Below, piece after piece: positions 10,865-22,144 of a stretch of DNA of 64,000 nt. Position 1 is the first letter of the stretch. The number at the start of each line of letters is the position of its first letter. The translations under genes and the position numbers were made by a program. A model generated the notes under the pieces. It was not told where the DNA came from and searched no databases. It saw only the letters and a list, made by a program, of their open reading frames with translations. The DNA is from Epiperipatus broadwayi (lineage: Eukaryota > Onychophora > Udeonychophora > Euonychophora > Peripatidae), in the NCBI GenBank assembly GCA_028023455.1, contig JAQFVV010000030.1, positions 7,396,501 to 7,460,500 of the forward strand, written 5' to 3'.

Positions 10865-11355
10865 AAAATTACCCCAAATCCAAAACTCAACCAGACTAGC
10901 CAAATAAAAATCAAAAACACAAACAATAGTTTCACTGCTACAAGTGGACTTCTCAAGTGTAAAGAACTACAAAAACTACACCATATATATATATATATAT
11001 ATTATATATATTAGACATTACCCACAAATCCATTTACTACCCATCCACCCTTAATATTAAAAGAACTCTTAAATATGTTAATTGCTTCAGAACAATACAT
11101 TTTCAATAATAAAGATTCTTTAATTCTTCTTTTTATTTCATTTCTCTCAAAGATGAGAAATGAAATCAAAAAGAAGAAAAATGAAATAAAAAGAAGAATT
11201 AAAGAATCTTTATTATTGAAAATTTATGATTCTGAAGCAATTAACTTATTTAAAAGTTTTTTTAATATTAAGGGTGGATGGGAAGTAAATGGATTTGTGG
11301 GTAATGTTTAATATAAATCTGGTGTTGTTTTGTATTTCTTTACACTTGAGAAGTC
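10865..11355. mobile_element. Penelope-like element fragments in inverted pair (J1)
   Basis: The plus strand from about 11154 to 11312 encodes IKRRIKESLLLKIYDSEAIN followed by LFKSFFNIKGGWEV, which matches the C-terminal end read at 23371-23606. The minus strand of 11017-11153 carries the same sequence, so the two copies form a 135-bp-arm palindrome. On both sides lies the J motif CTTGAGAAG (minus near 10958, plus near 11346). The sequence is part of a Penelope-like element 3' end. The right copy continues at 11813 after an inserted LINE fragment. Confidence 0.55.
10924..10965 (-). ncRNA. Hammerhead-like motif of the Penelope family (J)
   Basis: Minus strand: CAC, CTTGAGAAG, a hairpin region with CTTGTAGCAGT, GAAAC, TATTGTTT, GTG. 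It has the layout core-hairpin-GAAA of a hammerhead but the 5' core is CTTGAGA rather than CTGANGA. It is weakly supported by itself; interest comes from its link to Penelope coding sequence. Confidence 0.3.
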
Positions 11356-11812
11356 TGCCTGTAACTGTGACAATACTCCATATTTTCTATATTTGTCCTA
11401 CTCTTAAGTCGATTAGGGACTTTATTGTTGCGAATGTCTCTCTCGATCTTAGGGATGCTCTTTCTGTTTCTAATACTCTCAAGAAGGGATCTTTTGCAGC
11501 ATTAAGATTATCTATCTTTATAACATTTTCTTTATGGTTGATGCATTGCAGGCTCATCTTTGGTCATTCTCAGGACTTGGCTCTGTCTTTATCAAGCTTC
11601 TTGACCAAGTCAAGCAGCGAGACTCTCTGCTTTCGCCTGTGAGTCTACATGATGATACTTGGGTGAAAGTTTTATTTTCCTCTTAATCTTATTAAGATAC
11701 CCTTTTCTCTGCATTGACTTTTTCAAATTTCATTCTGAATGCTATGTAATTTTTTATAGAGTTTAACTGTATATTACTATGTTATTATGTTTAATAAATT
11801 TATTTTAAAACA
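11356..11812 (+). pseudogene. LINE ORF2 C-terminal fragment inserted into J1
   Basis: The plus-strand frame reads TVTILHIFYICPTLKSIRDF and later LRLSIFITFSLWLMHCRLIF. It resembles the cysteine/histidine-containing C-terminal region of LINE reverse transcriptases (H-x-F-x-x-C-P) and matches the fragment at 39016-39696 (IRMSIFLLYILWSIRCKIMF). It ends near an AATAAA at about 11792. It splits the J element. AACTGTGA on the left and AACAGTGA at 11813-11820 look like an 8-bp target duplication. It is 5'-truncated. Confidence 0.5.
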
Positions 11813-12379
11813 ACAGTGAAACCATTGGTTGTGTTTTTGATTTTATTTTTTCTTGGCTAGTTTGGATGAGTTTTGGATTTGGAATAATTTTAATTATGTA
11901 TTGACTAGTTTAGCTTTATGCTTGTAATGTTTATATATATTTATTGTTTAAAGTTCAAAATTATGATTAAGAATTCAATATACACTTAAAATGACTCATC
12001 ACTATATTTCAAAATGAACACTTATGGATTGAACAATTTATTTATGAAATATAACCCTTAACATACATTAAAAATACACAAATGTTGTCACAATTATAAA
12101 TTATCAAACTAGACATGGGTTCTTTATATCCATTGAGATAGCATCCTCCATTTTGTAAATTTAAAAACTTACTTTTTAAGACCATCATAAAGTCTTTTTC
12201 TATTTCCTATTATAATGAGTTATTGTCATTCATAATATTTTCTTTTCTGTATTTTTCATCCTATCTATTTTAATTTTTTTTTTCAAATTTCTCTATACCT
12301 GCACTTCAAAGGCTCAAAATATTTTTTTTTTACTTTTTATTTGATAATTTGTATTAAAATATATAAGTAAATTTAATTC

Positions 12380-12640
12380 TATATATATATTAAGCAATTA
12401 AATCACCCCACATGGTTAAGAAATCCAGTACTGCCCTCTGTGAACTAATATATAAATACATTAGAGTTCGTATTTCAGAATAGCCAGGTTATTTTGAAAT
12501 ACGAATTCCAATGTATTTATATATTAGTTCACAGAGGGCAGTACTGGATTTCTTAACCATGTGGGGTGATTTAATTGCTTAATATTTGTATATTTATTTC
12601 AGTATAGCGTTATGCACTGGGATTATTATATATATTGTAA
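12380..12640. mobile_element. H-family palindromic element (H1)
   Basis: The left arm begins GCAATTAAATCACCCCACAT and the right arm is its reverse complement (ATGTGGGGTGATTTAATTGC near 12557-12576). The arms are about 75-95 bp with a short centre near 12485. It is followed by TATTTCAGTATAGCGTTATG. Related copies lie at 18.43 and 58.58 kb. There are no coding sequences. Confidence 0.6.
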
Positions 12641-13978
12641 TGGAAAATAAATAAGGAATGGGCTAACTTTTATCTATAATACTGCCCAAACTGGATAAGC
12701 CAAAATTTCAATAATAAAGAATGAGATAAATTCAAGCTAATTACTTCTAGCCTTTAAATCTCTAACTTCAAAACTAAATATTAGAAATTTATTAATGAGA
12801 CTTGAATTGCTTGCTAAATACAATTAAGAAACAAAAGGGCATTTTATTGAATCTGAATTATATTTTGGACTACAAATAAATATAAATAATTTATTCTGAT
12901 ATTTTAATCTTTTAATATTCAAACAAGCAGCAAAATAGTAATTTCAATATTCTCAGAATAAGATGAATAAACTACTAAAAATCAAGCATTATAATGTGAC
13001 CCATAGATAAGTGAGGTAACCTTAAAAAAAATAAAACAAAGTCATTTTTTAAGAAAAACAATTGGTTCATATTCTATTTATATACATATAAGAAATGGCA
13101 ACAAACAATAATAATAATAAGGAAGAAATTTTGATTGAATTAAAAAAGGCAAACGTATTGATCAATTTGCACTATTATTACTACTATTTTTATTATATTA
13201 TTTCTTTATTTAACAGATTATTGATAATTTTTACTTTCACTCACTTTTATATTCAGTTCCATTATTTCATACTTGATTTAGAAAGTAATTTACGATAGCT
13301 ATGTGTTCTATTTGTGACACTTTATTATCTAGTAATGGTAATTATATTTCTAATCAAGGCTGTTATGGTGTTATGCACTTCATGTCTTCAGCGTTATCAA
13401 AAAATATATATAGATAGATGTCATTAAAAAAAGCCAAGCTTGAGGACATTTTTTTTTGTTATAATTATTCTACTTATGATAAAGTTTTAAATCTAATGTC
13501 ACGTCAGATGACTCATCAAATTCAGTTTTGCAACAGATTATGGATAAATATAATTATTGCCAGTGATTTACAATGACATCAAAATTTACACAAAACATTT
13601 CAAAAATGCAGATTGATTTTGATATATTGCATCGAATGTTGTTAAAAATAATCAGATTATTCAATTGTCTATATCTTCATTGAAAAAAAAAAAATTCAAG
13701 ATTTGGAAACATTTCAAATGGATTTTAAAATTGAACTATAAAATATTTCTTATCAAAGTTAATGCAGATTTCCTGCAAGTCAATTTTCTAAAGTGTTGTA
13801 AGCTTTATAATATTTTTCCAATTTCATTTGTTAGGTTAGATTAAAAAAAAAATTTTTTTTTCTAAATGTGATTTATTAGTCAAAATATGTTTAATTTACC
13901 TAAGTTATATTATAAACTTAAAGTATAGCTTCAGAAAGAATTTAGATTTTACAAGTAATTATATATATATATATATAT
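12641..13978. other. AT-rich region without recognised genes
   Basis: This stretch contains an AT dinucleotide run near 13960-13978 and several short open frames of random AT-rich composition. Nothing else is supportable. Confidence 0.5.
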
Positions 13979-13979
13979 G

Positions 13980-14050
13980 TTAGAGCATCGGGAAGCGAAC
14001 CCAGGCTGGCTGCTTGGAAGGCAGCTATGCTAACCGCTAGGCCACCAATT
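13980..14050 (-). mobile_element. tRNA-Gly-like SINE or tRNA pseudogene (copy S2)
   Basis: Minus strand: TTGGTGGCCTAGCGGTTAGC, ATAGCTGCCTTCCAAGCAG (anticodon loop CTTCCAA, anticodon TCC for Gly), then GGGTTCGCTTCCC. The acceptor stem does not pair well (ATTGGTGG against CCGATGC) and the variable region is altered, so a functional tRNA gene is unlikely. This copy shows that the SINE family derives from tRNA-Gly(TCC). Confidence 0.65.
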
Positions 14051-14471
14051 TACTTATAATAACAAATATACAAATAAATTTAATTAGTTACTTGAGAAAT
14101 TTAACAAAAAGAATAATAGTAAGAGAAAATTAATTATAGGTCATTATAATAAAAAGTCTGATGTTTCATTTATTTTAAATTTGTCTAATTTTATTCTAAA
14201 AGAGACTGGTCTAGATATTTTATATAAAAACTCTCTTCGTTTCTTTTGGTAAATGAATGTGGTAGGTAATTGATTTTATTTCGGCAATTAAATGTTTTAG
14301 AAATACTCCAGATCATACTACAAACAATTTTGAATAAGCAATTACTTGAGAGAGAATAAGTTGTTTTTGCCCCAAATCAAATAGATCTTTAAAAAAAGAT
14401 TGCTAGCTGATGACATACTCCTATTAAAAGATAATAGATTTGCATTATTGGATAATAGTGATTTTTCAAGT

Positions 14472-16928
14472 CAGGGTGGCCTTCCATCCCAATTTCAGTG
14501 TGAATGCCCCAATTTAAAAACAGAAGTCTCTTGTCCCACTTTATTATTCAGAAATACGCCATCTCACACTTTCATATAATTACCATAAATTACTTTTTAA
14601 AAAAAATCGACAACTGATTAATTTATATAAATTTTATAATTTTGTATATTGAGTTTAAAGTGAGATCACAAGAGCTTAATAAGAATAAGTAAGTAAACTA
14701 TAGACATTATATAAAATGGAATATATCATTATAATTTTTTAAATAATGTTTTATGTGTTTAATGGATCTATAAAGAAATGAACAGAAATGAACACAAACA
14801 AATCAGAAAAGAAAATTGTGTTCAATGAAAAATGCCAATTAAAAGATAAATTATTCAAGAAATATAATTAAAAATTTTTAAGTATTAATATTTTTTTCTA
14901 ATATGTTTTATTTATTTCTTGAATCATGAAGAAATTAGACATGAATCAGAAACAGAAATTACATCATTATCAGAGTCCAAAATAAGAGAACGAATGATAA
15001 AATTTAACAATGCATGGAAATAGAAATTCTCATGGGTCATCAATAAATAGGATGAAGTTACTGCAAAATGCACTGTTTCTAATTTGTATAAGATGATTTC
15101 AGATGGCAAAAAACATGATTTGAAAAATATATGAAAAGCAAGAATCACATCAAAAATGTAAGTGCTTCTAATCAATCAACTAAAATTTTCACTTATTTGA
15201 CAACAGCAAATGATAACAGTGAAATGGACACAATAATAGACAAAACAAGTTTTTGTTACCACTCATGCATTTTCATAATTAGGTCAACAGGATGCACTAA
15301 TCCTTTTTTTTAAAGATATATTCATTGAATCCAAAATTTCATATAAACAGCTGTGATAAAAAACAAAATGTCATGGTTACATCAGTGTTAGAGTCATATT
15401 CTAAAAAGTTATTACTGGAAGATTTGAAGGAACATTACTTATCAATTTTGACCAATGCTTCCAATAAGGATAAACATTAAAATCTTCCGTTTGGTTGTGA
15501 AATATTTTGATAAAGACAAAGGAGTTAAAACATCATTCCTTTTATTCTTTAAATCCTGGATCATCCAGTAATGTTTCCAACTCACTAAAATTGAAAATTG
15601 GATCTACAAATCTCTCATTTGATTATATAACTTTTTTTGTGTGGATAACATGCCAATTCATTTTGGCAAAAATCAAAGTGTTTATAAAAAACATGAAAAA
15701 TTAAACAATAATATTATCACAGTTAGTCGTAACGCACATACATTGAACAATATAGTGAAAAAATTAGCAATTGTTTATATTATGATATAGAATTAACAAC
15801 AATGAAAATGTATAATGAATTTTCTATGTCAATAAAACAAATAAATGAACTGAAAAAGTTTTTGAATGGACCAATGGAAAATGGATAGAACTCATGTTCC
15901 AACATGATGGCTGATATTATTTCCGCCTGTTGAATGTATAATATGTAATTTTAATCCCATAAAAATTTATTTCCTAAGCAGTGAAAAGGAATTGTTAAGT
16001 CCACTGCTTAAAATGTTTTTTTGAAGAGCAGCTCCCTTGGGATTGATTACCAACATTGGCAATACTTTTCAAAAAATTACAGTGATGATTGTTTAAGTTT
16101 GAATTATATGATATTATAAATAGTGTATGCTGCTCTTTAATAGAAAGAAAATCAGTGAACTGTTAGGGTTGAATTGATTATAGTGAGCTACAAAAAATGT
16201 AATAATTCTACAGCAATTCAAAACCCAGATAGATATTTTTTTTTATAACAGCAATTGATTACATTGAAAAATGGTACAATTTCAAAAACAAAAAATACAT
16301 TAAATTAAAATGTCTATCTTTAACTGAACCATTGATTTTTAATTCTATTATTGATCTTGCTGATGTTTTTAAAATCAATAATATTAATTCAGATTTCTTA
16401 TTTTAGGAATTTCAATTTAAAAACATTTTACCAGTCAATGACCAAGATTGGAAAAAAAAATGGACAGTTGATAAAAATGGGTAGCTTTCCCATTTAAATT
16501 CAAGGCACTAAACTTCATGAAAATAGTTGGCTATATTTTATTGATTCCACTTAGTAACACTACATCTGAGAGAATTTTCAGCTTGATGAAAACAGCTTAG
16601 TGCAAAGAAAGAAGTAATTTATCATTAAACAATTTGGAAGCTGAACTATGCTTGGATTTTTGAAAATTTTTAAATACCCGAGATGATAGAAAAATTCTAA
16701 ATTTAGCAAAAAGCAAAAATAAAATGTAATTCTCACGATGCTGATAATACTTATAAATAGTTATGTAACTTAATTTTTCGAGAAAATATGTATACATTAT
16801 GTACAAAAATTAAAACTTTTGTTAATTTGTTCTATTAAAAATATTATATAATAAATTTTTTATCCACCTCCCTCCTGTTTCACTCTCTTTTTGCCCCGCT
16901 TCCTTATTATCAAAAGATGGCCACCCTG
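14472..16928 (+). mobile_element. hAT DNA transposon, near full length, decayed
   Basis: The termini are CAGGGTGGCC at 14472-14481 and GGCCACCCTG at 16919-16928, perfect 10-bp inverted repeats. They are flanked by 8-bp duplications TTTCAAGT (14464-14471) and TTTGAAGT (16929-16936), one mismatch. Eight base pairs is the hAT signature. The element is 2457 bp and contains one broken transposase gene on the plus strand. Confidence 0.85.
14930..16700 (+). pseudogene. hAT transposase pseudogene (DUF4371/C-terminal dimerisation type)
   Basis: Pieces of one transposase appear in order but in different frames. The N-terminus (about 14940-15190) has FNNAW, KFSWV and then MKSKNHIKNVSASNQSTKIF, a zinc-finger-like K-x-H region. 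Next come LVVKYFDKDKGVKTSFL (about 15490), NMPIHFG and ISRNAHTLNNIV-like residues near 15650-15760. VECIICNF and LPWD follow at 15930-16040. The hAT dimerisation block IVGYILLIPLSNTTSERIFS lies near 16522-16585, with LSLNNLEAELCLDF after it. Multiple stops and frameshifts show it is dead. The transposase would have cut and pasted this element by its own terminal repeats. It is not close in sequence to the second hAT relic at 48-50.6 kb. Confidence 0.75.
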
Positions 16929-16936
16929 TTTGAAGT

Positions 16937-18200
16937 TAAGTTTCTTTAGAATTAGACAATGGAAAAACATATAATTTTAAATTATGATCTTGGAAAGAAA
17001 AGAAAATCTTAATTGAATGATATAAAAGCTATGCAAAATAAAAAAAAATTTTGACAGAACTATTTATTTATAAAAGTTAACTAGGAATTTTATTGCTTCT
17101 AAATTTTTCTTTAATCTTAAACGTATTTTTGCTTTAAAATGTTTTTATTTTTATTTATAATATTTCAAAATTTCTTGTAATTTTTTTTTAAAAACTATAT
17201 TAATTTTAGTCAATTTTGTGTCTCTTCTTCTTTTGAAGCTTTTAATAAAATTAATGATTTTGCTTTAGAGGGTAATTCTTTTTGGTAGTTTAGGTATTAA
17301 AAACATATATCAATCTATTGATAGATTAAAAAGGATAAATGCATTTCTTTCTATTATGAGAAAACATGAATACTTTTCTTCTGATAAGTTTTAAAAAACT
17401 CTGTTGATAAATCATCTGGAATTGGAGGCCATCATTATGAAAACTTCCTTTGATTTTTGAAATAAATAATGGGATTGAGTCCTGCGCATATATATGTGTG
17501 TATTATAATTAATTCATTTTCACATAAAAAGACCGATTTGTGTAATAGACAAAATGGTGGTTATAAGAAAATTTTAGTATAAATTTCTTGTTTAGTATTT
17601 AAAATTATATGACTTTCTATTTTACCCTTTATTAGTTATTATATTAATAAATATAATAATAACTGTAAGGATAGCTAAATTGATTGATCATAAATTACAG
17701 ACTCTTAACATCTTCAAAAATTTCACTGCTAATATATATATAGAGAGAGATTTAAAAGGAAGTTGGTTGCCTTGACAACAGGTTGTGATAGTTGATTATT
17801 ATTGATATTGTCTAAGTGTTGACTGATTTTAATGATATATAGATTTGTATAGATATTAATTTTGAGCTAATAAAAATTATTCTAAATTCCCTGCTTAAAG
17901 TTTTAGTCTTTATTAAGACATTTTAAAAATAAAAATATGTATTGCAAAGTAAAACAAATAAGAAAAAGGCACTCAACTTCTTGATAATAATCAAATTTAA
18001 CACGTGTACATATATATATTTATTGATTTATAAAATGTATTTAAACATCCATAATATAGCAAAGATTATTTCATTCATATTAAATGAACACATTTTAATC
18101 ATTCCAAAAATGAAATTTAAAATTAAATCTAAAGAATATAATAATAAAAAACAAAATAACGATTTTTTCTCTCTAAATAATCAAAATATACTTGAATATA
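16937..18200. other. AT-rich intronic stretch with repeat L copy 2
   Basis: This holds repeat L at about 17760-17880 (GTTGCCTTGACAACAG, GTGTTGACTG). Otherwise nothing is recognised. Confidence 0.45.
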
Positions 18201-18212
18201 CTAATACATTAC

Positions 18213-18359
18213 CAGATTCTCGAAAGGCAGTTATTATTATTCTGAAATGTGATCCTCTGGATTTTGATGATGATCCAGATTTATACTTCACAGTTACTGA
18301 ACCTGTGCTTGTCATAATAGGTTTTATTTCTGAAATCTTTGTGCTACAACTTATTTCAA
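18213..18359 (-). CDS. CUB domain exon (C-terminal part)
   Basis: Reading the minus strand gives EISCSTKISEIKPIMTSTGS followed by VTVKYKSGSSSKSRGSHFRI and IITAFRES. This fits the second half of a CUB domain: the cysteine before the I-x-S-T-G turn, a V-x-V-x-Y strand, a serine-rich loop and the final G-x-x-F-x-I-x-x-x-A strand. The donor is TCTG|GTAATG at 18213/18212, leaving phase 1, which matches the LDLa exon. Two acceptors are possible: TTTCAG ending at 18364 (stronger, phase 0) or CAGTTAG ending at 18360 (phase 1). I prefer the second because it joins in frame to the candidate upstream CUB exon and keeps every junction in phase 1. The plus-strand open frame across this region is the antisense shadow. 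No plain alternative reading explains the intron borders together with the domain match. Confidence 0.72.
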
Positions 18360-18422
18360 CTAACTGAAACAGAAATGTAAAAAACCAATTAGTACAAAAA
18401 TATGAAAATACTTAAGAACAAG

Positions 18423-18830
18423 TATAGAAAATAATCGCAGTGCATAACGCTATACTGAAATAAATATACAAATATTAAGCAATTAAATCACCCCACATGG
18501 TTAAGAAATCCAGTGCTTCCCTCTGTGAACTAATACATAAACAAATTAGAATTCATATTTCAAAATAGCCAGGTCAAAATGATACCACTTTGACCTGTCT
18601 GCTATATGATGTTATATATTGAAATACAAACAAACTCAAACAAAGAACTTGAAATTTTAGCAAGCAAGATCTTAACTTTTTGCTACTAACAAACATGTTT
18701 TACTATTATTATATAAAGAGAAACTAAACTTTAGTAATTTTAATCTTTAAACCACCTAACACAAATGTATAGAAAATAATCCTAGTGCATAACGCTATAC
18801 TGAAATAAATATACAAATATTAAGCAATTA
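18423..18830. mobile_element. H-family copies (H2 and a fragment)
   Basis: 18423-18560 matches H1 from CGCTATACTGAAATAAATAT through GTTAAGAAATCCAGTGCTTC. An inverted TGACC/GGTCA centre lies at 18572-18596. A second fragment of the outer end is at 18776-18830. It lies in the intron upstream of the CUB exon. Confidence 0.5.
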
Positions 18831-19095
18831 AAAACAAGTGTATGCATATAAAAAAAACTCAAATAAAACCTGGAAAAAAAGTATATAAAACATTGAGAAT
18901 TAACTTGCATAAACACTCTTTTTAGAGATAATTTAAAAATGAATTAATCGAATTATTTAATGTTTCACATAAATTCTATTTTTTTGTTTTATCAATCTGA
19001 ACACTTTTTACAAATGAGATATTATCTAGAAATATAAATTAATCTGTTGATGCTTCTAAAAGTAAAACGAATGGAAAAGGCCGCAGATTATATAG

Positions 19096-19380
19096 TATAT
19101 TTGTCTGAAGGTTTGTAATGATGGCATTTTATAAAATGTGATATGTTGGACTATTTCCATCATTTATGAGTGAATGTTGAATGTATAGAAAATTTTAAAC
19201 TTTATTTAAACTTTACAAATACAAACAACTTGTTAGTAATAACCTGTATTGTCTATTTGTGTGTTATTACTAACAAGTTGTTTGTATTTGGAAAGTTTAA
19301 ATAAAGTTTAAAATTTTCTATACATTCAACATTCACTCATAAATGATGGAAATAGTTCAATATATCACATCTTGTATAGT
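19096..19380. mobile_element. I-family fold-back element
   Basis: The left arm (19133-19241) and right arm (19263-19372) are inverted copies, about 109 bp, including ATTTCCATCATTTATGAGTG and AAGTTGTTTGTATTTG. Partial copies occur near 54640-54770, 56050-56180 and 58795-58875. There is no coding sequence or ribozyme core. Confidence 0.6.
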
Positions 19381-19967
19381 ATATTTAGTTAGTAATACCA
19401 TAGATAATCGACATAATAATATTAGATTATGATGAAATGTCATTATCATATAAAAAAGTAAAATGTTTATTGCAATTCAACAATTTTCAAACAATAATAA
19501 TTTTTCAAAGTACTTAAAATTTTTATTTACATTCCTGAGATACAAGGCATAGCTATACAAACACATATATACAAATAGTAGGCATTCCTTATCAAATTCT
19601 CAAAATCCATGTGTCCAATAACTGTACTTTAAAAGATAGAGAAAAGCTATGAAATTATATTTTAAACATTTTATAAGTAGTTTATTTACAAAGGAAGACA
19701 TTATATTTTTCTTTACTTAAATTTTCTGGTGTAGAATACTAAAGAATATTAAAAATTAAAATAACGTTTTGCTGATAGGCAAAAAAAGTGTTTAATAATC
19801 TTTAAATATATTTACTTTGTGCTAAGTTTAAATAGATGTGTTTAATTTAAACTTATACTCGAGAATTATATAATCATAAATATATTTTTAAAATACTATG
19901 AATCATAACATTAAGTTTAGAAAGTCATGATATTTATCGTTATAATTTTATCACCATAGAGACAATA

Positions 19968-20311
19968 AACATCACATGACCACCACCTCTTACGCTTGTG
20001 TATAACTGTTGTTAAAACAGGCAAAACTCATTATACATATTGCCATACACAGCAAGCTAGAGTAATCAATGGATGCCAGAAGGCTTGTTAAAGGATGGCT
20101 GCTGGGGAGTTGCATTAGATCCTAAGATCTAGATGCAGTGCTGTCAGATCCAAGGCTCTTCACTGACGAAGGCCACAAGCCAGAAACTAGTCTGGGTATA
20201 CTGGATAAGTAGGCACTAGATGGGGATTTTATGCACAAGCCTTCTGGCATCCATTGATTACTCTAGCTTGCTGTGTGTGGCAATACATATAGTCAGTTTT
20301 GCCTGTTTTAA
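19968..20311. mobile_element. D-family element with hammerhead-like motif (D2)
   Basis: It starts AACATCACATGACCACC, has inverted D arms, and ends GCCTGTTTTAA. A perfect 13-bp target duplication CATAGAGACAATA lies at 19955-19967 and 20312-20324. It contains a plus-strand hammerhead-like motif at 20157-20199. Confidence 0.75.
20157..20199 (+). ncRNA. Hammerhead-like motif (D2)
   Basis: CTTCA, CTGACGA, AGGCCACAAGCCA, GAAA, CTAG, then TC and TGGG. GGC/GCC pairs in helix II but the closing pair is A-A. The GTC site and a weak helix I (A-U, C-G, two G-U) are present. Confidence 0.4.
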
Positions 20312-20749
20312 CATAGAGACAATAGAATGCTATTGCCTTATTAATAAAAAATAGTATATCACTGTTATAAGACAATAAGATTTTAGTTTCATTTTTGATA
20401 GTCGGAATGAAGGCTACCTTATATTTATTTACTTGTTATATTTATGGTGTAAATATTTTAATTTTAAATAATTTTAATTTTTTTAATATTATAGTTTGTA
20501 AATACTTTTCAAATTTTATAATTTTATTGTATCATAATTCTAATGTTATTCAACTATGATAAAATTGCTAATGTTTTTAAAATTACTTTGTTGTGGGGAG
20601 TTTAATTTGTCTGAATGTTTTTCTTTGATTCTTCATACTCTCATGCATGATCCATGGAAATTTATGGTTTGAAATATTACTTGTTTGCATGTGATTTGTA
20701 AAATCACTTAGAATATTAGTATTATTGTGCATGATTGATTATATGAATT

Positions 20750-20950
20750 TTTTTCTACAGTACAGGCTTTTTTATAACTGCACTCCAATATGTAATATAT
20801 GGGGGGGGGTTTAAACTCAGACTTTTACATTACCCTCAACTATCTATACTATCTCATACTGCTGATACCCTTGATCACACATGTTATTTATCTTTTCAAC
20901 ATGTGTGTGATCAAGTGATATCAGCAATATGAGATAACATGGATAGTTGA
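20750..20950. mobile_element. A-family fragment in inverted arrangement
   Basis: It shares TTTTTTTCTACAGTACAGGC and TATCTCATACTGCTGATACC with copy A1. It then turns back on itself (ATGTGTGTGATCAAGTGATA) after 20890. No hammerhead core remains. It includes a G tract at 20802-20810. Confidence 0.5.
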
Positions 20951-20975
20951 TGATTGATTAATAAAAGTATATTAC

Positions 20976-21048
20976 CATAATTATTATCATCATAGAAGAT
21001 ATAATCATTGGTGATTATTTTAAGATGATCCAATACCAATTTGAGATA
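20976..21048 (-). CDS. Probable N-terminal part of the CUB domain (candidate exon)
   Basis: The minus strand reads YLKLVLDHLKIITNDYIFYD followed by DNNY, then a donor TATG|GTAATA at 20976/20975 in phase 1. Joined to the next exon it gives ...YDDNNYVEISCSTK..., which has the order expected inside a CUB domain: a K-x-L-x-L strand, then N-D-Y-I-x-x-Y-D, then the cysteine that precedes the I-x-S-T-G turn. The acceptor is uncertain. ATATTAAG ending at 21049 is possible but has a poor pyrimidine tract. The frame also stays open upstream through QCNCNIK to about 21117, so the exon may be longer. It sits between a hammerhead-family fragment (20.75-20.95 kb) and a LINE copy. The upstream exons with the first CUB strands and signal peptide were not found. 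Confidence 0.4.
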
Positions 21049-21186
21049 CTTAATATTGCAATTACATTGAAAATATATTTTACAAATGCCACATAAAATA
21101 AATAAAAGATTATACAATGTTTTCTCAGAATCTTATGACTTTATTGACTTTATTTACGTCTTATTGCTGAACATTAATACTTAAAT

Positions 21187-22144
21187 AGGTGTAATGCAAC
21201 AGCAACAATTAGATTACATAATGATAGTAGAAAAATCAACATTGAAAAGGGTGTAAGCCAGGGTGACTCTATATCTCCAAAACTTTTTACAGCAGTGCTG
21301 CAAGAAGTATTTTGTGGATTAAAATGGGAAACTAAAGGAGTGAAAGTAAATGAAGATTATTTAAGTCATTTAGATTTTGCAGATGATGTAGTTGTTTTTG
21401 CAAATAATGCTTCAGATCTGCAGGAAATGTTGCAGGAATTATCAGATGAAAGTAGGACTAAAGATAAATGTTAAAAAGACTAAAGTAATGTTTAATGGAT
21501 TTTCTCAAAATATGAAAATAAAAATTGATTACGATGAGTTAGAAGAAGTTAACAGTTACAAATATCTTGGTCAGATTATTAATAGAGATGGAAACATAAT
21601 GGATGAAATTATTCATAGAATTAAACTTGGTTGGAGTGCTTTTGGTAGAAATAATTTGATACTAAAAGGAAATATGCCTATGTGTTTGAAAATGAGGGTT
21701 TTTAATAAATGTGTTTTGCCAGTTCTTACTTATGGATCTGAGATTTGGACACTTAATAGAAGAGCAATACAGAGACTTCAGACCACTCAAAGAAGTATGG
21801 AGAGATGCATGTTGGGAGTAACAAGAAGGGATCAAAAACGCAATGTATGGGTAAGAAAACAAACAGGTCTTACTGACTTCATTGAAAAAATTAAAAGACT
21901 GATATGGAGTTGGGCTGGACATATTGTTAGAAGAGATGATAATAGATGGACAATTGAAATTTTAAACTGGATTCCAAGAGATTGTAAAAGACCCAGAAAG
22001 AGACCACATGTGAGATGGATGGATGAAATAAAATGTGCAGGGGTGATGTGGAGAAGAGAAGCTAAAGGTAGGAGATGGATTGAACTTGGACATACCTTTA
22101 TCCTGAAGTGGATTGATAATGGTTGATGATGATGATGATGATGA
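21187..22144 (+). pseudogene. RTE-like LINE, 5'-truncated (copy 2)
   Basis: Reverse-transcriptase residues are readable: KGVSQGDSISPKLF, then SHLDFADDVVVFANN with the FADD catalytic motif (about 21366-21410). A small deletion near 21450 shifts the frame. The second frame (to 22126) has VGLKINVKKTKVMFNGF, NSYKYLGQIINRDGN, VLPVLTYGSEIWTLNRRAIQ and SWAGHIVRRDDNRW, with a stop after KWIDNG. The 3' end is GATAATGGTTGATGATGATG and further GAT repeats. Blocks such as Y-K-Y-L-G, LTYGSE-W and W-x-GH are typical of RTE-type elements, and a simple-repeat tail instead of poly(A) also fits that clade. The endonuclease region is missing. Confidence 0.85.

Noticed and set aside
11075-11311. Stand-alone small gene
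   Set aside because: It is an inverted join of two Penelope-like fragments; the lysine-rich N-terminal part is the palindrome centre.
13980-14050. Functional tRNA-Gly(TCC) gene
   Set aside because: The anticodon arm and B box are good, but the acceptor stem does not pair and the rest matches the local SINE family.
17942-18367. Plus-strand open frame of 141 codons
   Set aside because: Its second half is antisense to the minus-strand CUB exon, which has splice sites and a domain match; the first half is random AT-rich sequence.
20911-21117. The whole 68-codon minus frame as an independent small protein
   Set aside because: The central residues fit a CUB domain and end at a phase-1 donor; the Met start and the region past the donor are better explained as intron read-through.
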